A DNA stretch of 64,000 nt from Talpa occidentalis. Its lineage: Eukaryota; Chordata; Mammalia; Eulipotyphla; Talpidae. The notes under the pieces are model-generated. The model was not told the origin of the DNA, searched no databases, and saw only the letters and a list, made by a program, of their open reading frames with translations. The stretch covers positions 56,808,806 through 56,872,805 of the forward strand of contig NW_023601543.1 in the NCBI RefSeq assembly GCF_014898055.3. The letters are read 5' to 3'. A program made the position numbers and the translations under genes. How positions within the stretch are numbered: the stretch's first letter is position 1; each line of letters begins with the position of its first letter. Below, piece by piece: positions 35,401 to 46,079 of this stretch.

Positions 35401-36165
35401 AGTGTGGTTTTTAGTCTCCATGAGGTAGGAAAGTTCCTTGCCTTCTTTTTATGGTTTATTTCTAGCTTGATTCCTTCATGGTCAGAAAAGATGGTTGGTA
35501 AGATTTCAATCTTGGTGTATCTGTTGATGTTTGTCTTGTGCCCCAGTATGTGATCGATCCTGGAGAATGATCCGTGTGCGCTTGAGAAAATGTGTACTCC
35601 GTTTTTGGGGGTTTAGTGTTCTATAGATGTTTGTTAAGCCCAAATGCTCTAGGTCCTTATTTAGAGCTTTAGTTTCTTTACTTATTTTTTGTCTTGTTGA
35701 TCTATTCATTGTTGATAGTGGTGTGTTGAAGTCTCCCACTACATATGTGTTTTCTCTGATGTCTGTTTTCAGAGATGACAACAGTTGTCTGATATATTTT
35801 GGTGCTCCTTCGTTTGGTGAGTATATGTTAATTAGTGTTATTTCTTCTTGAAGTATTGTCCCTTTGATCATAATGTAGTGACTGTTGGGATCCCTTTTTA
35901 TTTTTTTGAGTTTGAAATCTGTTTTATCTGATATAAGTATAGCTGTTCCTGCTTTCTTTTTTGGTCCATTTACTTGTAGGATTGTTTTCCATCCTTTAAC
36001 TTTGAGTCTATTTTTATCTTTTGTAGCTAAATGTGTTTCCTGGAGACAGCAAAAAGTTGGGTTTTGTTTCTTAATCCAGGCTGCAACTCTGTGTCTTTTT
36101 ATTGAAGAGTTTAGTCCATTTACATTTAGGGTTAATATTGATATGTTAGCATCTGTATTTGCCAT
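32479..36165 (-). pseudogene. L1 ORF2, full span with frameshifts
   Basis: The whole ORF2 is present in five open pieces. Endonuclease: 35506-36165, start MANTDANISILTLNVNGLN, with LQETHL and GDFNTPLS. Next 34561-34962 ([19 protein letters not shown]). RT core: 33674-34561 with the catalytic [12 protein letters not shown] and [18 protein letters not shown]. Then 33171-33695. The C-terminal piece 32479-32943 has the Cys-rich [18 protein letters not shown]. The pieces change frame near 35600, 34570 and 33690 and again between 33171 and 32943, so at least four lesions prevent a full-length protein. Confidence 0.93.
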
Positions 36166-36235
36166 TGTGTTTGTCTTTCCTTTGATTTTATTTATTCTTT
36201 TAATAACTTTTTTTTTTCCTTGCCTTCTTTCCTTG

Positions 36236-37258
36236 TTATTTGTCCCTCTGAGGTTCTGGCTTTAGGATTCCTTGTAGTATTTTTTGGAGTGGGGGTTTAT
36301 TGGTAATGAAGTTCCATAGTTTCTGTTTGTCTGGGAAGGTCCTTATTCTTTCTTCATAGAGGAAGGAAAGCTTTGCGGGATAGAGTATTCTTGGTTGACA
36401 TCTGTTTTCTTGGAGTCTGTTGACTATGTCCCTCCACTCTCTCCTTGCCCGTAGTGTTTCTTCAGAGAAGTCTGATGTCAGCCTGATTGGTTTTCCTTTG
36501 AATGTTATTTGTTTCTTCCCTCTTGTCAGCTTCATTATTTTTTCCTTGTCTTGGATTCTTGGGAGCTTCACTATTATGTGTCTTGCTGTATTTTTCCTTT
36601 CGTCATGGAAGTTTGGTGTTCTTCTTGCTTCTTGTATATCAATTTTCAGCTCCTTCTTCACATTTGGGAAGTTCTCTTCAATTATCTCCTGGAATATTTT
36701 CTCTGTTCCTACATCTCTCTCCTCTCCTTCTGGTATTCCTATAACTCTTATATTTCCTTTCCTCATGGTGTCCGATAGTTCCCGAAGTCTTTCTTCGTTC
36801 TTTTTCCTTCGTACTTCTCTTTCCTTTTCTGTTTTGGTTCTTTTTATTTCTGTGTCTTCAAGAGAACTTATTCTTTCTTCCATTTCATCTATTCTGCTTT
36901 CATTGCTTTTCCAGAATTCTTTAGTTCTTCCATTAATTCTTTGATCTCCTGCATTTCTTTTACTTCCCTCTTTAGGGACTCAATTTCATTCTTCTGATTG
37001 TTGATTATTTTTCCCTTATCATTGTTTTCCTTTATGAGTTCTGTCATTTTTTAATCATGGCAATTTAAATTCTCTTTCTGGAAGGCTCAGAAGTTCTTCC
37101 AAGTTACTGTCGTTGCAATCTGGGGGCTGGTTTTCTTTTTGTGGTGTGCTTCTTCCCTGAGGAGTTGCTATGTTGCGTGTGGTTCTTCTACTCCCTACTG
37201 TCTGTTTTCTAATTTGCCGTATGCGTTGGGACACTGTGTTGCTGGGACTGGCCGGCAT
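36236..37258 (-). pseudogene. L1 ORF1 with an internal break
   Basis: The likely start is the ATG at 37258, reading MPASPSNTVSQRIRQIRKQ. This frame stops at 37055 after about 67 codons. The C-terminal part is open over 36236-36883 (215 codons from a Met) and has KKELKIDIQEARRTPNFHDE and ARHIIVKLPRIQDKEKIMKL, the RNA-binding and C-terminal domains. The coiled coil lies between them. Only 70 bases separate its end from the ORF2 start, normal for L1. An in-frame upstream ATG at 37303 exists but is less likely. Confidence 0.88.
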
Positions 37259-38477
37259 CTTGGGTGAGCTTCTCTGCTCCCCTCTGGCTCCTCCGGGAGC
37301 CATCTGTCAGTTTCAAGCAGTCTTTACTGAAGAAAGGTCCCTGTTCTAAAATGCCGATGCGGGACACACTCCCTGCGTGTCCAGTCTCAGGCACACTCTT
37401 CTGCGCACCTGGTCTGCCCCGGCTTTGGGTACTCGCTCCCTCTATGGGCTCAGACTACTGGTAGGCACGGGCCCGGCGTGGGCTAACTTCCCAGCTGGCC
37501 ACTGGCTCCTCCAGGAGCCTCTGCTGGTTTCAAGTCGCTAGGTGGCGCCAGAGATCTCTCCTAGAGCCCTTGGGGAGCTGTTTTTTTTTTTTTTTCACCC
37601 CGTGGGACAGGAAACAGAGCAGGAATGGTAGGGTAAACCTCAACGGCTTTGGGGTGCTGTGTCTGCCTTGTGCCCCACCGTCGTGGAGAACCCATGCCCC
37701 GAATTTTGTGCCCCGGATCTCAGTTCCAAAGCCCTCAGGTCCAGGACGCGGGCTGTAGCCCAGTTCAGTGTCCACAGAATGGCGTCTTTTGGACCCCGCT
37801 CCCATGCCTGGGTGCCTGGTTCCTGGATACTCAGTGAGGGACTTTCACCTCAGTGAGGGTCTTCGCGCGCGTCTCCCTGCAAGCCTAGGTCGCAGGCGCG
37901 GGGACCTGGGCAGCCGCGATCCCAATCCGCGTTTGCTTTTCAACCGCACTGCTTTTCCACGCTATCCCGATCCCGATCCGCGTTTGCTTTTCCAGAGCAC
38001 CGCTTTTCCGCGCTAGCTTACCGGGAGGCCCGGGGCTGTGTGCTGGTCCTGGCCTCCTCCTGGGGGGCGGGGTCTCTGCTTAATGGCGCCTGGAGCTCAC
38101 CTCCGCGCGAATCCTGCAGGGTTCTCCACAGCTCCCGTTCACGGGGTGTGGGGGCTGAAATAGTTCCTTTCCACTCACAGTCCCGCTTGCTGCGTCCTTT
38201 GTTCTTGTTGGCAGTTTTAGTTTGTTGTTTTCCTCCTCTCTGCCGGTCGGAGAGTGCCGCCTCTGTGGGTGGGGGAGGAGAGCAGGGTTCTGCGCTTTCC
38301 TCCCTTCTAGTCCTCTTTTATGGCAACTTTCTTCTTCGGGTAGTTTGCTGGAGTCACCCGTTTATCTTCCGTGTCCCAGTTCTCACTGGGACCTGCCGCT
38401 TTTCCTCCCTATTAACTTTTTTTAATGGGAGATCTTATTCGCAGCGTCTCCTCGCCGCCATGTTGCTCCGCCCTCTC
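37259..38477 (-). promoter_or_regulatory. CpG-rich L1 5' UTR promoter with YY1-like site
   Basis: The outermost 5' bases on the minus strand read GGGAGAGGGCGGAGCAACAT, followed by GGCGGCGAGG, so AACATGGCG lies about 17 bases from the end, matching the YY1 consensus that directs start-site choice in human L1. The 37860-38110 part is dense in CpG. It holds two copies of GATCC(C/A)... units, CCAATCCGCGTTTGC and CCGATCCGCGTTTGC, at about 37922 and 37973. Open frames across this block are by-products of its GC content. Confidence 0.75.
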
Positions 38478-38489
38478 CCAATCTTTCTT

Positions 38490-39100
38490 ATTATTATCAT
38501 TGTTCTTAGGCTTTCGCTCTTCTCCATCATCTGACATCCAGGTTCTTAAATGATGCTGCACAGCCATGATCCCAAACCAACAGTTGATTCATGATCAACA
38601 TCAGGAGGCCCTTGCAGCCCTCGTGACCAACCGAGCTTAGGTGCTGACTGTCTGAGATGGATAATTGATAATTGAGAAATGCCAGGAACAGAATGGGAGC
38701 CGGCCTGGCAGAGCTGGGACAGGTGCTGATGGGAGACTGTGACAGACACACCATAGACACAGCCTGGTGAACATTGTTCAGAGTGAACTCCCACGGTCTC
38801 CTGGGGAATCCATAAACAGCTGAATTTGCTTTCTTGAGCACCCACCCATGGGCAGAACACCCCATTTGGCCCTTGCAGGTCACCAGATCACCCAGTAAGA
38901 GGAGAGAAAGTTCACCATTTCTGAATATGACTGTGGTTCTCCTTCCTCTCTTCTTTCTTACAGATAAACCCCTTGTTAGATAAACCAATCTAGTATTAGT
39001 TTTTTTTTTATTTAAGCATATCCATGTAATAATAATTAATGACATGTCTTCTGGTTATTCTTGTCCTATAAAATGGTCATGCACAATACACACTTGGAGG
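38490..39100 (+). pseudogene. Possible envelope membrane segment and 3' tail
   Basis: Directly right of the L1 duplication, the sequence that joins 32160-32188 reads as a run of Ile/Leu/Phe (about 38485-38540) preceded on the other side of the L1 by DLLSWLAQ. This would fit the membrane-spanning part of the broken envelope. The rest is unassigned. The 172-codon minus-strand frame here has no recognisable domain. Confidence 0.35.
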
Positions 39101-39449
39101 AAATTAAGTGAAATCATGATAGTGGTTGGCACATACACACCTGGCACAGATGAAGAAAAATTCTCTTCCCAGATGAAGTTGATGAGGAAGGCGTTCAATC
39201 AGGCAATCAATGAGCATTAAGGAGGAAAGTGCTTACGTAAAATGTTTGGTGGAACCCTACTCAGTCAATTCATTATTGTGTGTGCTAAGCACCCCACTCT
39301 GAGGAAGATGCCAAAGGACAGACAAGATCCCTTCCTTAAACAGAAGATGAGTTGGTTCACATGTGAACCAATACTTCAAGAACATGCCGTGGTGGAACTT
39401 AGCAATTTGAATAAGCCATGGAAAGGCAAAGGAGGGTGAGGGTACTTAA

Positions 39450-39682
39450 TGCATGGTGTGGAGGAGCAGAATCAGACCGAGCAGATAATCAGAATCCTTC
39501 ATCTTAGCTCCTTCAAAGTGTTCTCATGTTATAGGCCAATATCCTAGATGGAAACCTTGAGTTATATGAACTTTCTGTGCCTGTTTCCTCACATATAGGA
39601 ATAGGAATAACAACACCTACTTCAGAGAGTCATATGCCTTAAATATGATCACGGATAAAAAGTGCTTAGCAAAGTGCCAATA
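39450..39682 (+). mobile_element. MIR element
   Basis: TGCCTGTTTCCTCACATATAG, then AATAACAACACCTACTTCAGAG, then AAAGTGCTTAGCAAAGTGCC, which is the order of the MIR core and LINE-like 3' end. Divergence is high, as expected for this ancient SINE. Confidence 0.8.
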
Positions 39683-39699
39683 CAAAGCAGGCAACTATA

Positions 39700-40119
39700 G
39701 GGCAATTGGAGTGAATCGGGGTTTTACGCCATCCCGCCACCAGCCTCTAGACTACCACCTGTGGTCCTGCATGCCTCCACGGCTGCGCAGATGCCCTGGA
39801 TCGAGAGGTGAGTGGTACACACATGCCTATGATTATGGACACCTGGGCCCAGAGAGCGTGGGTGTGTGTATGTGTAAATGTGCACACCTGGGCCCAGGAG
39901 GAGATAAAAGGGCAGCATCACTCTTAGGAGAGGCCACTACAAGACTAGACTACGAGATGACTGAAGACAGAGAGATTTGAGGGGACTGGGGGGGGTTGGT
40001 GGACTCCTGGCGCCTCTGCCTGCCAGTTTGCTGGGCAGCAACATACAGTTGTTACCATTGTGATTCCAGTTATCCATCACTGACACTGCCTTGGTGGTCT
40101 TCATTCTCTCACATCCCCT
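39700..40119 (+). mobile_element. LTR-like repeat, family C, copy 3
   Basis: Contains CCTATGATTATGGACACCTG and GGAGATAAAAGGGCAGC, the former also in the copy at 15080-15560 (minus strand). A TATA-like AGATAAAAG lies near 39902. The solo LTR at 40120 lies at its right end. Confidence 0.5.
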
Positions 40120-40451
40120 TGAGTGCCAGGACAAGTTAGAGTTAATTAGGGAGCTTCAGGGACAGCACAGACAGGGACTTCAGGAGAGTTAAAAGAGGCT
40201 TCTGAGATAAGGACAGAGAAATTCAGAAGGGCTAATGAGGGCAGTAAATTTTAAGGCTAAAATTTGAGGGTAATTGGGACAGTAAATTTTAGGAGACCTT
40301 GGACAGGGGAGGTAAAAAGAGAAACTCTGAGATAAGAGCTGGGAAAATGGGCACATCGGCCTGGAGGAGTATAGCCACTAGGAGGGAGGGCCAATCACAA
40401 AATAGGGTGATGAGATTTTAGAGTAGAGGAAAAAAAGTGTTTAAATATCCC

Positions 40452-40880
40452 TGTAAAGGGCAGGAAGACCACAGTGCAGGTTTTCTATGATCCAGCAGAC
40501 CGGGTAAAGGAGGAGTCAGAGTCCTCAGTGGTTTGGCAGGTCTTTTATTGGGACTTACCCGGTACACAGCAGGCAAGGGTGCTGGGGGGCCGGGAGGCTG
40601 GCAGTCCTCCCAGCCCCCAGCAAATCCTCACTCTATCTGGGCTCTCCGGTGATCTCTGCTTCTGCTTCTTTTGCTTCTCTCTCGGCTTCTCTTTCGGCTT
40701 CTCCTCAGCTTCTACTGGCGTCCCCATGACGCTGCCCTTAAAAACCCAGTCTTAACCCAGGTGAATCCCATCTACTGATGCCCACACCCTATTCCAGGTG
40801 TCCTGCATTCAGGACAAGGATCCATCATCTATCCTGATGGCGGGAGGGCAGAAAAGCCTGACATTTTTCCTTACCCTACA
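40452..40880 (-). mobile_element. Family B LTR, 3' LTR of the short ERV
   Basis: A 429-bp LTR with TG...CA ends on both strands (TGTAAAGGGCAGG to TTACCCTACA). On the minus strand CCCAATAAAAG (about 40545) is the poly(A) signal. Next to it in the internal region is a purine-rich run on the minus strand (CCTGAGGGGGTGGA, 40883-40896), the expected polypurine tract beside a 3' LTR. It lacks about 13 bases present in the other copies (GCCATCAGGCATG). Confidence 0.92.
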
Positions 40881-42041
40881 GTCCACCCCCTCAGGGTTTT
40901 CTGCCATATAATCTACATATATACAATTTTCTTAGCAAACATAAACAATGCAGCCATGGCTCACAAAAGCAAATATATCACAATATAACAACAAAATACA
41001 ACAGAACACAAATAAGTCCAGGCAGGGCCCCAACCTAGTGGCAAAAGACAATTATTGGTACCAGCAGATGAGCCACCAAATCTGCTGCCGAAGGCACTGC
41101 TCATATGAAGGAGGGGAACTACTCACGGCATCTACTGTAACACACCAGGAACCGTCAGGCTTCCTGGCCTTCTGTGGCTGTAGTCTCGGCTACAAGCCAC
41201 ACACAGCATCCACTCCCAGGATGCACTCACTCTGGGATTGGCGATTCTATTCTGTTGGGGGTAATCACCAACCCTCAGGGTTTCTGTCTGCAGTTGCTCC
41301 AACATTCGGCGTTCATAGCCATCAATGCGACTTGCAGACCCCTGCACTCAGGCCAACCCACTGCACAAGCACATGGGTCGGGGATCCTTGGATACAAACT
41401 CTACATTTGGCTTGGGCTCCATCCCAAGCAACATTCCCCACCCATCCCCCAAGGACGGGTTCCTCAGCTCCTCACCCTCACTCGACAAGGAACAGTGCAT
41501 CACCCACAGGTGATTTTACGAGACTCACTGTCCTTCCTCAGCTTACTTAGTGCTTAACAGCCACTCAAGGCTTCCCAAACTTAGCATCAGCACCAGCTTT
41601 TGCCTTCTCAGTTGGCTTTTCTCCTTTGCTAGTTGCTGGACATACTCAGGCTGCTTTTGGCCATCAAGGCCCACTGGCCACCCCCAGATTCTCAAAAAAA
41701 TATAACCTGCCAAGGTCCTCTGCCTTCTGGTGGGATTGTCAATCCAAGTCCATCAGTCCAAGTCTGTTGGCCTCTCCCTACATCAGCACTGGCGAGCTCC
41801 GAATCATGGTCCTCTCTTCGCCGATGATTCTTGCTGCCTCAGGGGTCGTTGGCTGGTCCTCTCAGGCATCTCCTTCATGCGAGGTCTAGTCCTGCAGCTC
41901 CCAGACCTTGTCCCTCTCCTGTGCCACCATGATGCCTCCAGCGTTGTCACAGCCAAACACGGTATGTTATTCCTTAGTCCCTCTAGGTCTTCGGAGGGCT
42001 CCATACCCGTCTGCATGCATCATCCTGCTGACTACGCCAAT
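40881..42041 (-). mobile_element. Internal region of family B ERV
   Basis: Bounded by a polypurine tract (40883-40896) and, at the other end, TTGGCGTAGTCAGCAGG on the minus strand beginning one base inside the LTR. This is in the place of a primer binding site and starts with the TGG complementary to tRNA CCA. I could not assign the tRNA. Short minus-strand frames (71 codons at 41132-41347, 70 codons at 41804-42016) show no known domain. The 200-codon + strand frame at 40948-41550 is antisense to the element. Confidence 0.75.
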
Positions 42042-42894
42042 TGTAAAGGGCAGGAAGACCACAGTGCAGGTTTTCTAATATCCAGCAGACCAGGTAAAGG
42101 AGGAGTTAAAGTCCTGTAAAGGCAGGACAGGACACAGTGCAGGTTTTCTGATCCCATGCAGACCGGGTAAAGGAGGAATCAGAGTCCACAGTGGTTTTGC
42201 AGGTTTTTATTGGGGTTCAGCGGGTACGTGGCAGGCAGGGGTGCTGGGGGGCTGGGAGGCTGGCAGTCCTCCCAGCCCCCAGCAAATCTTCACTCTATCT
42301 GGGCTCTCTGGCCTTCTCTGCTTCTGCTTTGGGCTTCTTCTCTTTTGGCTTCTACTGGCGTCCCCGTGACACCACCCTTAAAAGCACAGTCTTAGCACAG
42401 GTGTACCCACTTCAGGTGCCCGCCATCAGGCATGCATTCAGGATCACAGGGTTCCCTCATCTATCCTGATGGCGGGAGGGCAGAAAAGCCTGATTTTTTA
42501 CCTTACCCTACAAGTCCTCAGTGGTTTTTGCAGGTCTTTTATTGGGATTTACCCGGTACACAGCAGGCAAGGGTGCTGGGGGGCCGGGAGGTTGGCAGTC
42601 CTCCCAGCCCCCCGCAAATCCTCACTCTATCTGGGCTCTCTGGTGATCTCTGCTTCTGCTTCTTTGCTTCTCTCTCGGCTTCTCTTTCAGCTTCTCCTTG
42701 GCGTCTACTGGCGTCCCCATGACGCTGCCCTTAAAAACCCAGTCTTAACCCAGGTGAATCCCATCTCCCTATGCCCACACCCTATTCCAGGTGCCCGCCA
42801 TCAGGCATGCATTCAGGACTGCAAGGATCAGGATCCATCATCTATCCTGATGGCGGGAGGGCAGAAAAGCCTGACATTTTTTCTTTACCCTTCA
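42042..42894 (-). mobile_element. Family B 5' LTR, split by another copy
   Basis: Reads 42042-42114, is interrupted by a solo LTR and its duplication, and resumes at 42518-42894. Without the interruption it matches 40452-40880 closely by eye, with scattered substitutions and small indels. Confidence 0.9.
42115..42512 (-). mobile_element. Solo family B LTR in the 5' LTR
   Basis: A 398-bp copy, TGTAAAGGCAGG to CCTTACCCTACA, with the exact 5-bp duplication AGTCC at 42110-42114 and 42513-42517. The undisturbed target AGAGTCCTCAGTGG is present at 40511-40524 in the sister LTR. It therefore inserted after the provirus formed. Confidence 0.95.
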
Positions 42895-43122
42895 ATCCCC
42901 TAGACACGTGCCCATAAAGGCATCTTTTGCCCTTCCTTGGCAATGCTGCCTTGGAGTCTTTGCTTTTGTTCTTTTTCCTCTAAATAAACCTTTCTTGAAT
43001 AAAGTTTGCTTCTTTCTTGCTTACTTACCTAAAAAGTCTGCAAATTTCTTTTTATGGTTTTGTGAGACAAGAACCTGTGGTGGTTCAAGGGCTAAATTAA
43101 CAGCACACACTGGCTTCACCCT

Positions 43123-44767
43123 CTTGCAACACAGTCTAGTCCCCTTCCTCTCTGCTGAGTCCAGCCAGCTGCTGCCCTCCCACCAACTTTAATACATCAA
43201 AAAGCAAACCAACAACCCTCTCCCAGCTTGGGCTATGGAGATTATGAAAACATACATGAGAGCTAACAACTTTAGTTATATTGCGCAAGCAGCCATTGTG
43301 GTGAACAGCCTGTCTTGCTGACAAATACGCTTCATGAGGCTCACCCCTCACCTTGCGCGCTGAGGAAAATAAACAGGATGATCCAAAAGACTCCTGTGCA
43401 GTCGCAGGAACCTGGAGCCATCTGGTCAGGACAAAAATAAATCAGCAACGAAGCCTCCACGAATCTCTAGGGACTTGGGGGACTGAATCAACATTATTCG
43501 GATTCAAGAGCAGAGGAAACTGGCAGCAGAGACCATTGAAAACAACTCTGATTAACACACTTGGAGCAAAGGGCTTTTACAATGAAAGGACTTGTATTGT
43601 CTGGAGCTAAACCCAGGCAATTCAAATTCTCCCATTTTGATAAAAGCAAGTCAAAACATGTATTGATCGGAGGATAAGCTCTGGCCTGGTACAGAAGCAC
43701 AACAAAACAAAACAGAAAACAGAGATGTCATTTAATTGGCACTTAACCAGACAGAGGGCTCAATTGAGCAGAATTATGTGGTTGTCGTATATCAAGAAAG
43801 CCAGTATGTGACACCTCTCTTTGAGGGTTTTCTACGGACTTAACATTTTCACATATGTTTAGAGCTCCCGATTTAGCAAATAACAATTATGCAATATTTG
43901 AGGTATAGCTATAAATAAAAAAAAATTGTTTATATGAAATTGCGATTTAACTGGGCCTCCAATATCTTATCTGGTAACCCTGGAAATGAACAAAGACCAC
44001 CCAAATGAGAACAAAAAGAGGTTCTTCATTCAGTTTGCTTACACCAAGGGAGTGAGCCATCATCATTTTTTGTTTGACTGAGATTCAAGGGCAGGCAAGG
44101 GTGTGGGAAAGCCTTATAGTGAAAAAAGGAAAGATTTCAGGTATGTACAGTGGAAAAAAACAAACACTAACCAAATGAGAGAAGCAAAGGCTATTTATTC
44201 TGATCTCACTATAGCGGGAGTCAGCCACTGTTGCTTGCATTTTGGCAGCAACCCAAAGGCAGCAGAGAGTGTGGGAAAGGGAAAATCTTCAGGTGTACCC
44301 TGATTGGAGACTGATGATGTCAGGAAGCTGCAGACAGGCTAACTAGAAGTGGGGTTAGGGGTGATTGGTTAGGGGTGCATATTTAATGACTTTCTCCAGT
44401 TGGTCCTAAATTAGAAGCAGAGGCAAAAAACAGGGAAGCTCTCAGTCAAGTCCTTGCCATTTGGGGCTGATTGTTACAGAAGTTATCATTGAACTTCCTG
44501 GATTGTCACTGGAGATAGCAATCTGACTTTCTGCTTGCTGCCTGGGTTGTTTATTGTAGATGAGGCCTTGGTTTCCTAGGCAGGTGGCTGCAGTTTGTGA
44601 GTCAAAGCCCTATTATTATTGTATGTGGTCGCCATTGTCTGTTATATTCAGTCTCTCGGGCCTGATTGAAAGCTGTTGGCATTGGAAGCTGTTAGCATGG
44701 GAAGCTGGAGTGGGCTAATTAGATGAAGGGCATCTTATGCGACTGGCTTGGGAAATAGATTTTGCTC
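43123..44767. other. Unassigned; weak internal duplication
   Basis: No gene seen. 44000-44160 and 44160-44290 share an order of words (AAATGAGA..., then GAGCCATCATCA / CAGCCACTGTTGC, then GTGTGGGAAAG), suggesting an old tandem unit of about 165 bp, possibly from a diverged minus-strand LTR. Confidence 0.3.
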
Positions 44768-45205
44768 TGAAGGGGAGCAGAATATGCAACCCTAGAATAT
44801 GTCACTTTAACATGTGGATCATTTTAAGCTGAAGGCAATCAAGACCCAGCAGAGTCAAGGAAATCTTGTCCCAGATAGGGGGTCTGGCTATTACCAGAGA
44901 TAACTTTTTATCTGAATGACCTATCTGCATGGCCCAGCAAACATCTAGCTACCAAATATCTGCTCTTCTTATTATTCTGTAAATTACCTTCCTCCCCTTT
45001 GAAGCTCTGGGCCGCTACCTCATCCCTTAGGTCAGGATGACATATCAGCTTCAATTGTTCGACTTGCCTTTGTTTCTCATGTCTTTGAACTCCTGTACAT
45101 GTAAAATTAATTTTTTTCTTCTGTTAATCTGCTTTATGTCAATTTAATTATTATACCAGGCTAAATACCTAGAAGTAAAGAAGGAAAAAAATTTCTGCCC
45201 CTACA
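44768..45205 (+). mobile_element. LTR-like repeat, family D, full copy
   Basis: The best-defined copy: starts TGAAGGGGAGCAGAATATGC, ends TTTCTGCCCCTACA, so TG...CA ends and 438 bp. The flanks GCTC and GCTT could be a decayed 4-bp duplication. It contains a CATATCAGCTTCAATTG TATA-like block and GTAAAATTAAT downstream. Family name unknown to me. Confidence 0.65.
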
Positions 45206-45466
45206 GCTTTTTCTTTTTGACTCTGAGTTGGAAGCTAGGCCCAAAAATAGAGACACTGTCAATCACTGATGACATCCTGACAGTTCTGGACCAATTGCTC
45301 CAGAGATTGTTGTTTGATCTACCTGGCAGGTTGCAACAGAGGTGGTAATTTGGCAAAGGGCCTAAACAGACATTTTCCAAAGGAAATATACAAATGGCCA
45401 ACAAGTACCTGAAAGATATCAAACATCCTTAGTCATCATGGAAAATGCAGATCAAAACCACAATGA

Positions 45467-45717
45467 GGGCCTCCCTGGTGATCTAGAAGTTAAGTCTCAG
45501 CATTATCACCACTGTGGCCTGAGTTCCATCCCCAGCCAGGGAGCTGACCCACATAGCACAGCAGACCTCTCCTGTCTCGCCCACTGCTCCCCTCAGCAGT
45601 GTATTTCAGTAGATCTGCCTGTTCTGCTCCCCACTTTATCTCTGGTGAATCCTCTCACCCGCTGCACCTCTGGCCTACACCCCGGTTCTTCTATACAAAA
45701 AATAAATAAAATAAATT
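45467..45717 (+). mobile_element. tRNA-derived SINE, older subfamily
   Basis: Head GGGCCTCCCTGGTGATCTAG (the A box has lost GGCGCA), body and AAATAAATAAAAT tail. It lies in L1 sequence. Confidence 0.9.
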
Positions 45718-46079
45718 ATTTATCTCTATTTGTCTCATTGATATTATTATACTCATATTTCTTAATTTCATTAATTACCAGTTGACTTCCTACTATGGAA
45801 CATGAAGATTTGTCTCTCTTCTCCCAGCATTCTCCACATAAAAAATTCCTTCCTCCCACCTTCCCAGCATAATCATTTCACGATTTGAGATTAAAGCAAC
45901 ATTCAGTCTTAATATATTTATTACTATGTAAATATAATAAAATGGCAGACTTAAGTCATAACATACAAATAATTACCTAAAATATAAATAGCTTAAATAT
46001 AACTATTAAAAGACAGAAATTAGTAGAGTGGACAAAAAAATTAATCATACCATATTCTGTCTATAACAAACTCACTTCA

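Larger units (their letters stand above)
32189..38477 (-). mobile_element. Full-length L1, younger (L1 no. 2)
   Basis: A complete minus-strand L1 of about 6.3 kb: A-rich tail at the left, 3' UTR with a G-rich (C-rich on +) tract at 32235-32280, ORF2, ORF1, and a CpG-rich 5' UTR. The exact 12-bp duplication CCAATCTTTCTT occurs at 32177-32188 and 38478-38489. It lies in the putative envelope of the old provirus. The good reading of both ORFs and the retained CpGs mark it as the younger of the two large L1s. Confidence 0.95.
40452..42894 (-). mobile_element. Short ERV (family B) inside family A LTR
   Basis: A proviral structure on the minus strand: LTR (40452-40880), internal region of 1161 bp, LTR (42042-42894, itself interrupted). 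The exact 5-bp duplication ATCCC lies at 40447-40451 and 42895-42899, and the uninterrupted target is seen in the other family A LTR near 61250 (AAATATCCCCTAGACAC). No gag, pol or env could be read. The internal region is too short for a working retrovirus, so it is either deleted or a non-autonomous family. Confidence 0.9.
40120..43118 (+). mobile_element. Solo gammaretrovirus-like LTR (family A), split
   Basis: Starts TGAGTGCCAGGACAAG and ends CACACTGGCTTCA, with an exact 4-bp duplication CCCT at 40116-40119 and 43119-43122. The LTR itself is about 550 bp (40120-40451 plus 42900-43118). It has GTGTTTAAATATCCC as a TATA-like element and CTAAATAAACC as a poly(A) signal. The interior is a separate ERV. 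The same LTR family forms the 5' LTR of the provirus at 60711. Confidence 0.92.

Noticed and set aside
32189..38477. L1 no. 2 as a currently mobile element
   Set aside because: ORF2 changes frame at least four times and ORF1 is interrupted near 37055, so it cannot supply its own proteins.
37530..38534. Cluster of long frames in GC-rich DNA on both strands
   Set aside because: They overlap the CpG-rich 5' UTR of a full-length L1, where stop codons are rare by composition.
38527..39045. 172-codon minus-strand frame as a host exon
   Set aside because: It is antisense to the probable envelope tail of the old provirus, and no splice-site or domain pattern supports an exon.
40948..41550. 200-codon + strand open frame
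   Set aside because: It is antisense within the family B ERV interior. GC-rich sequence and lack of domain features suggest chance.
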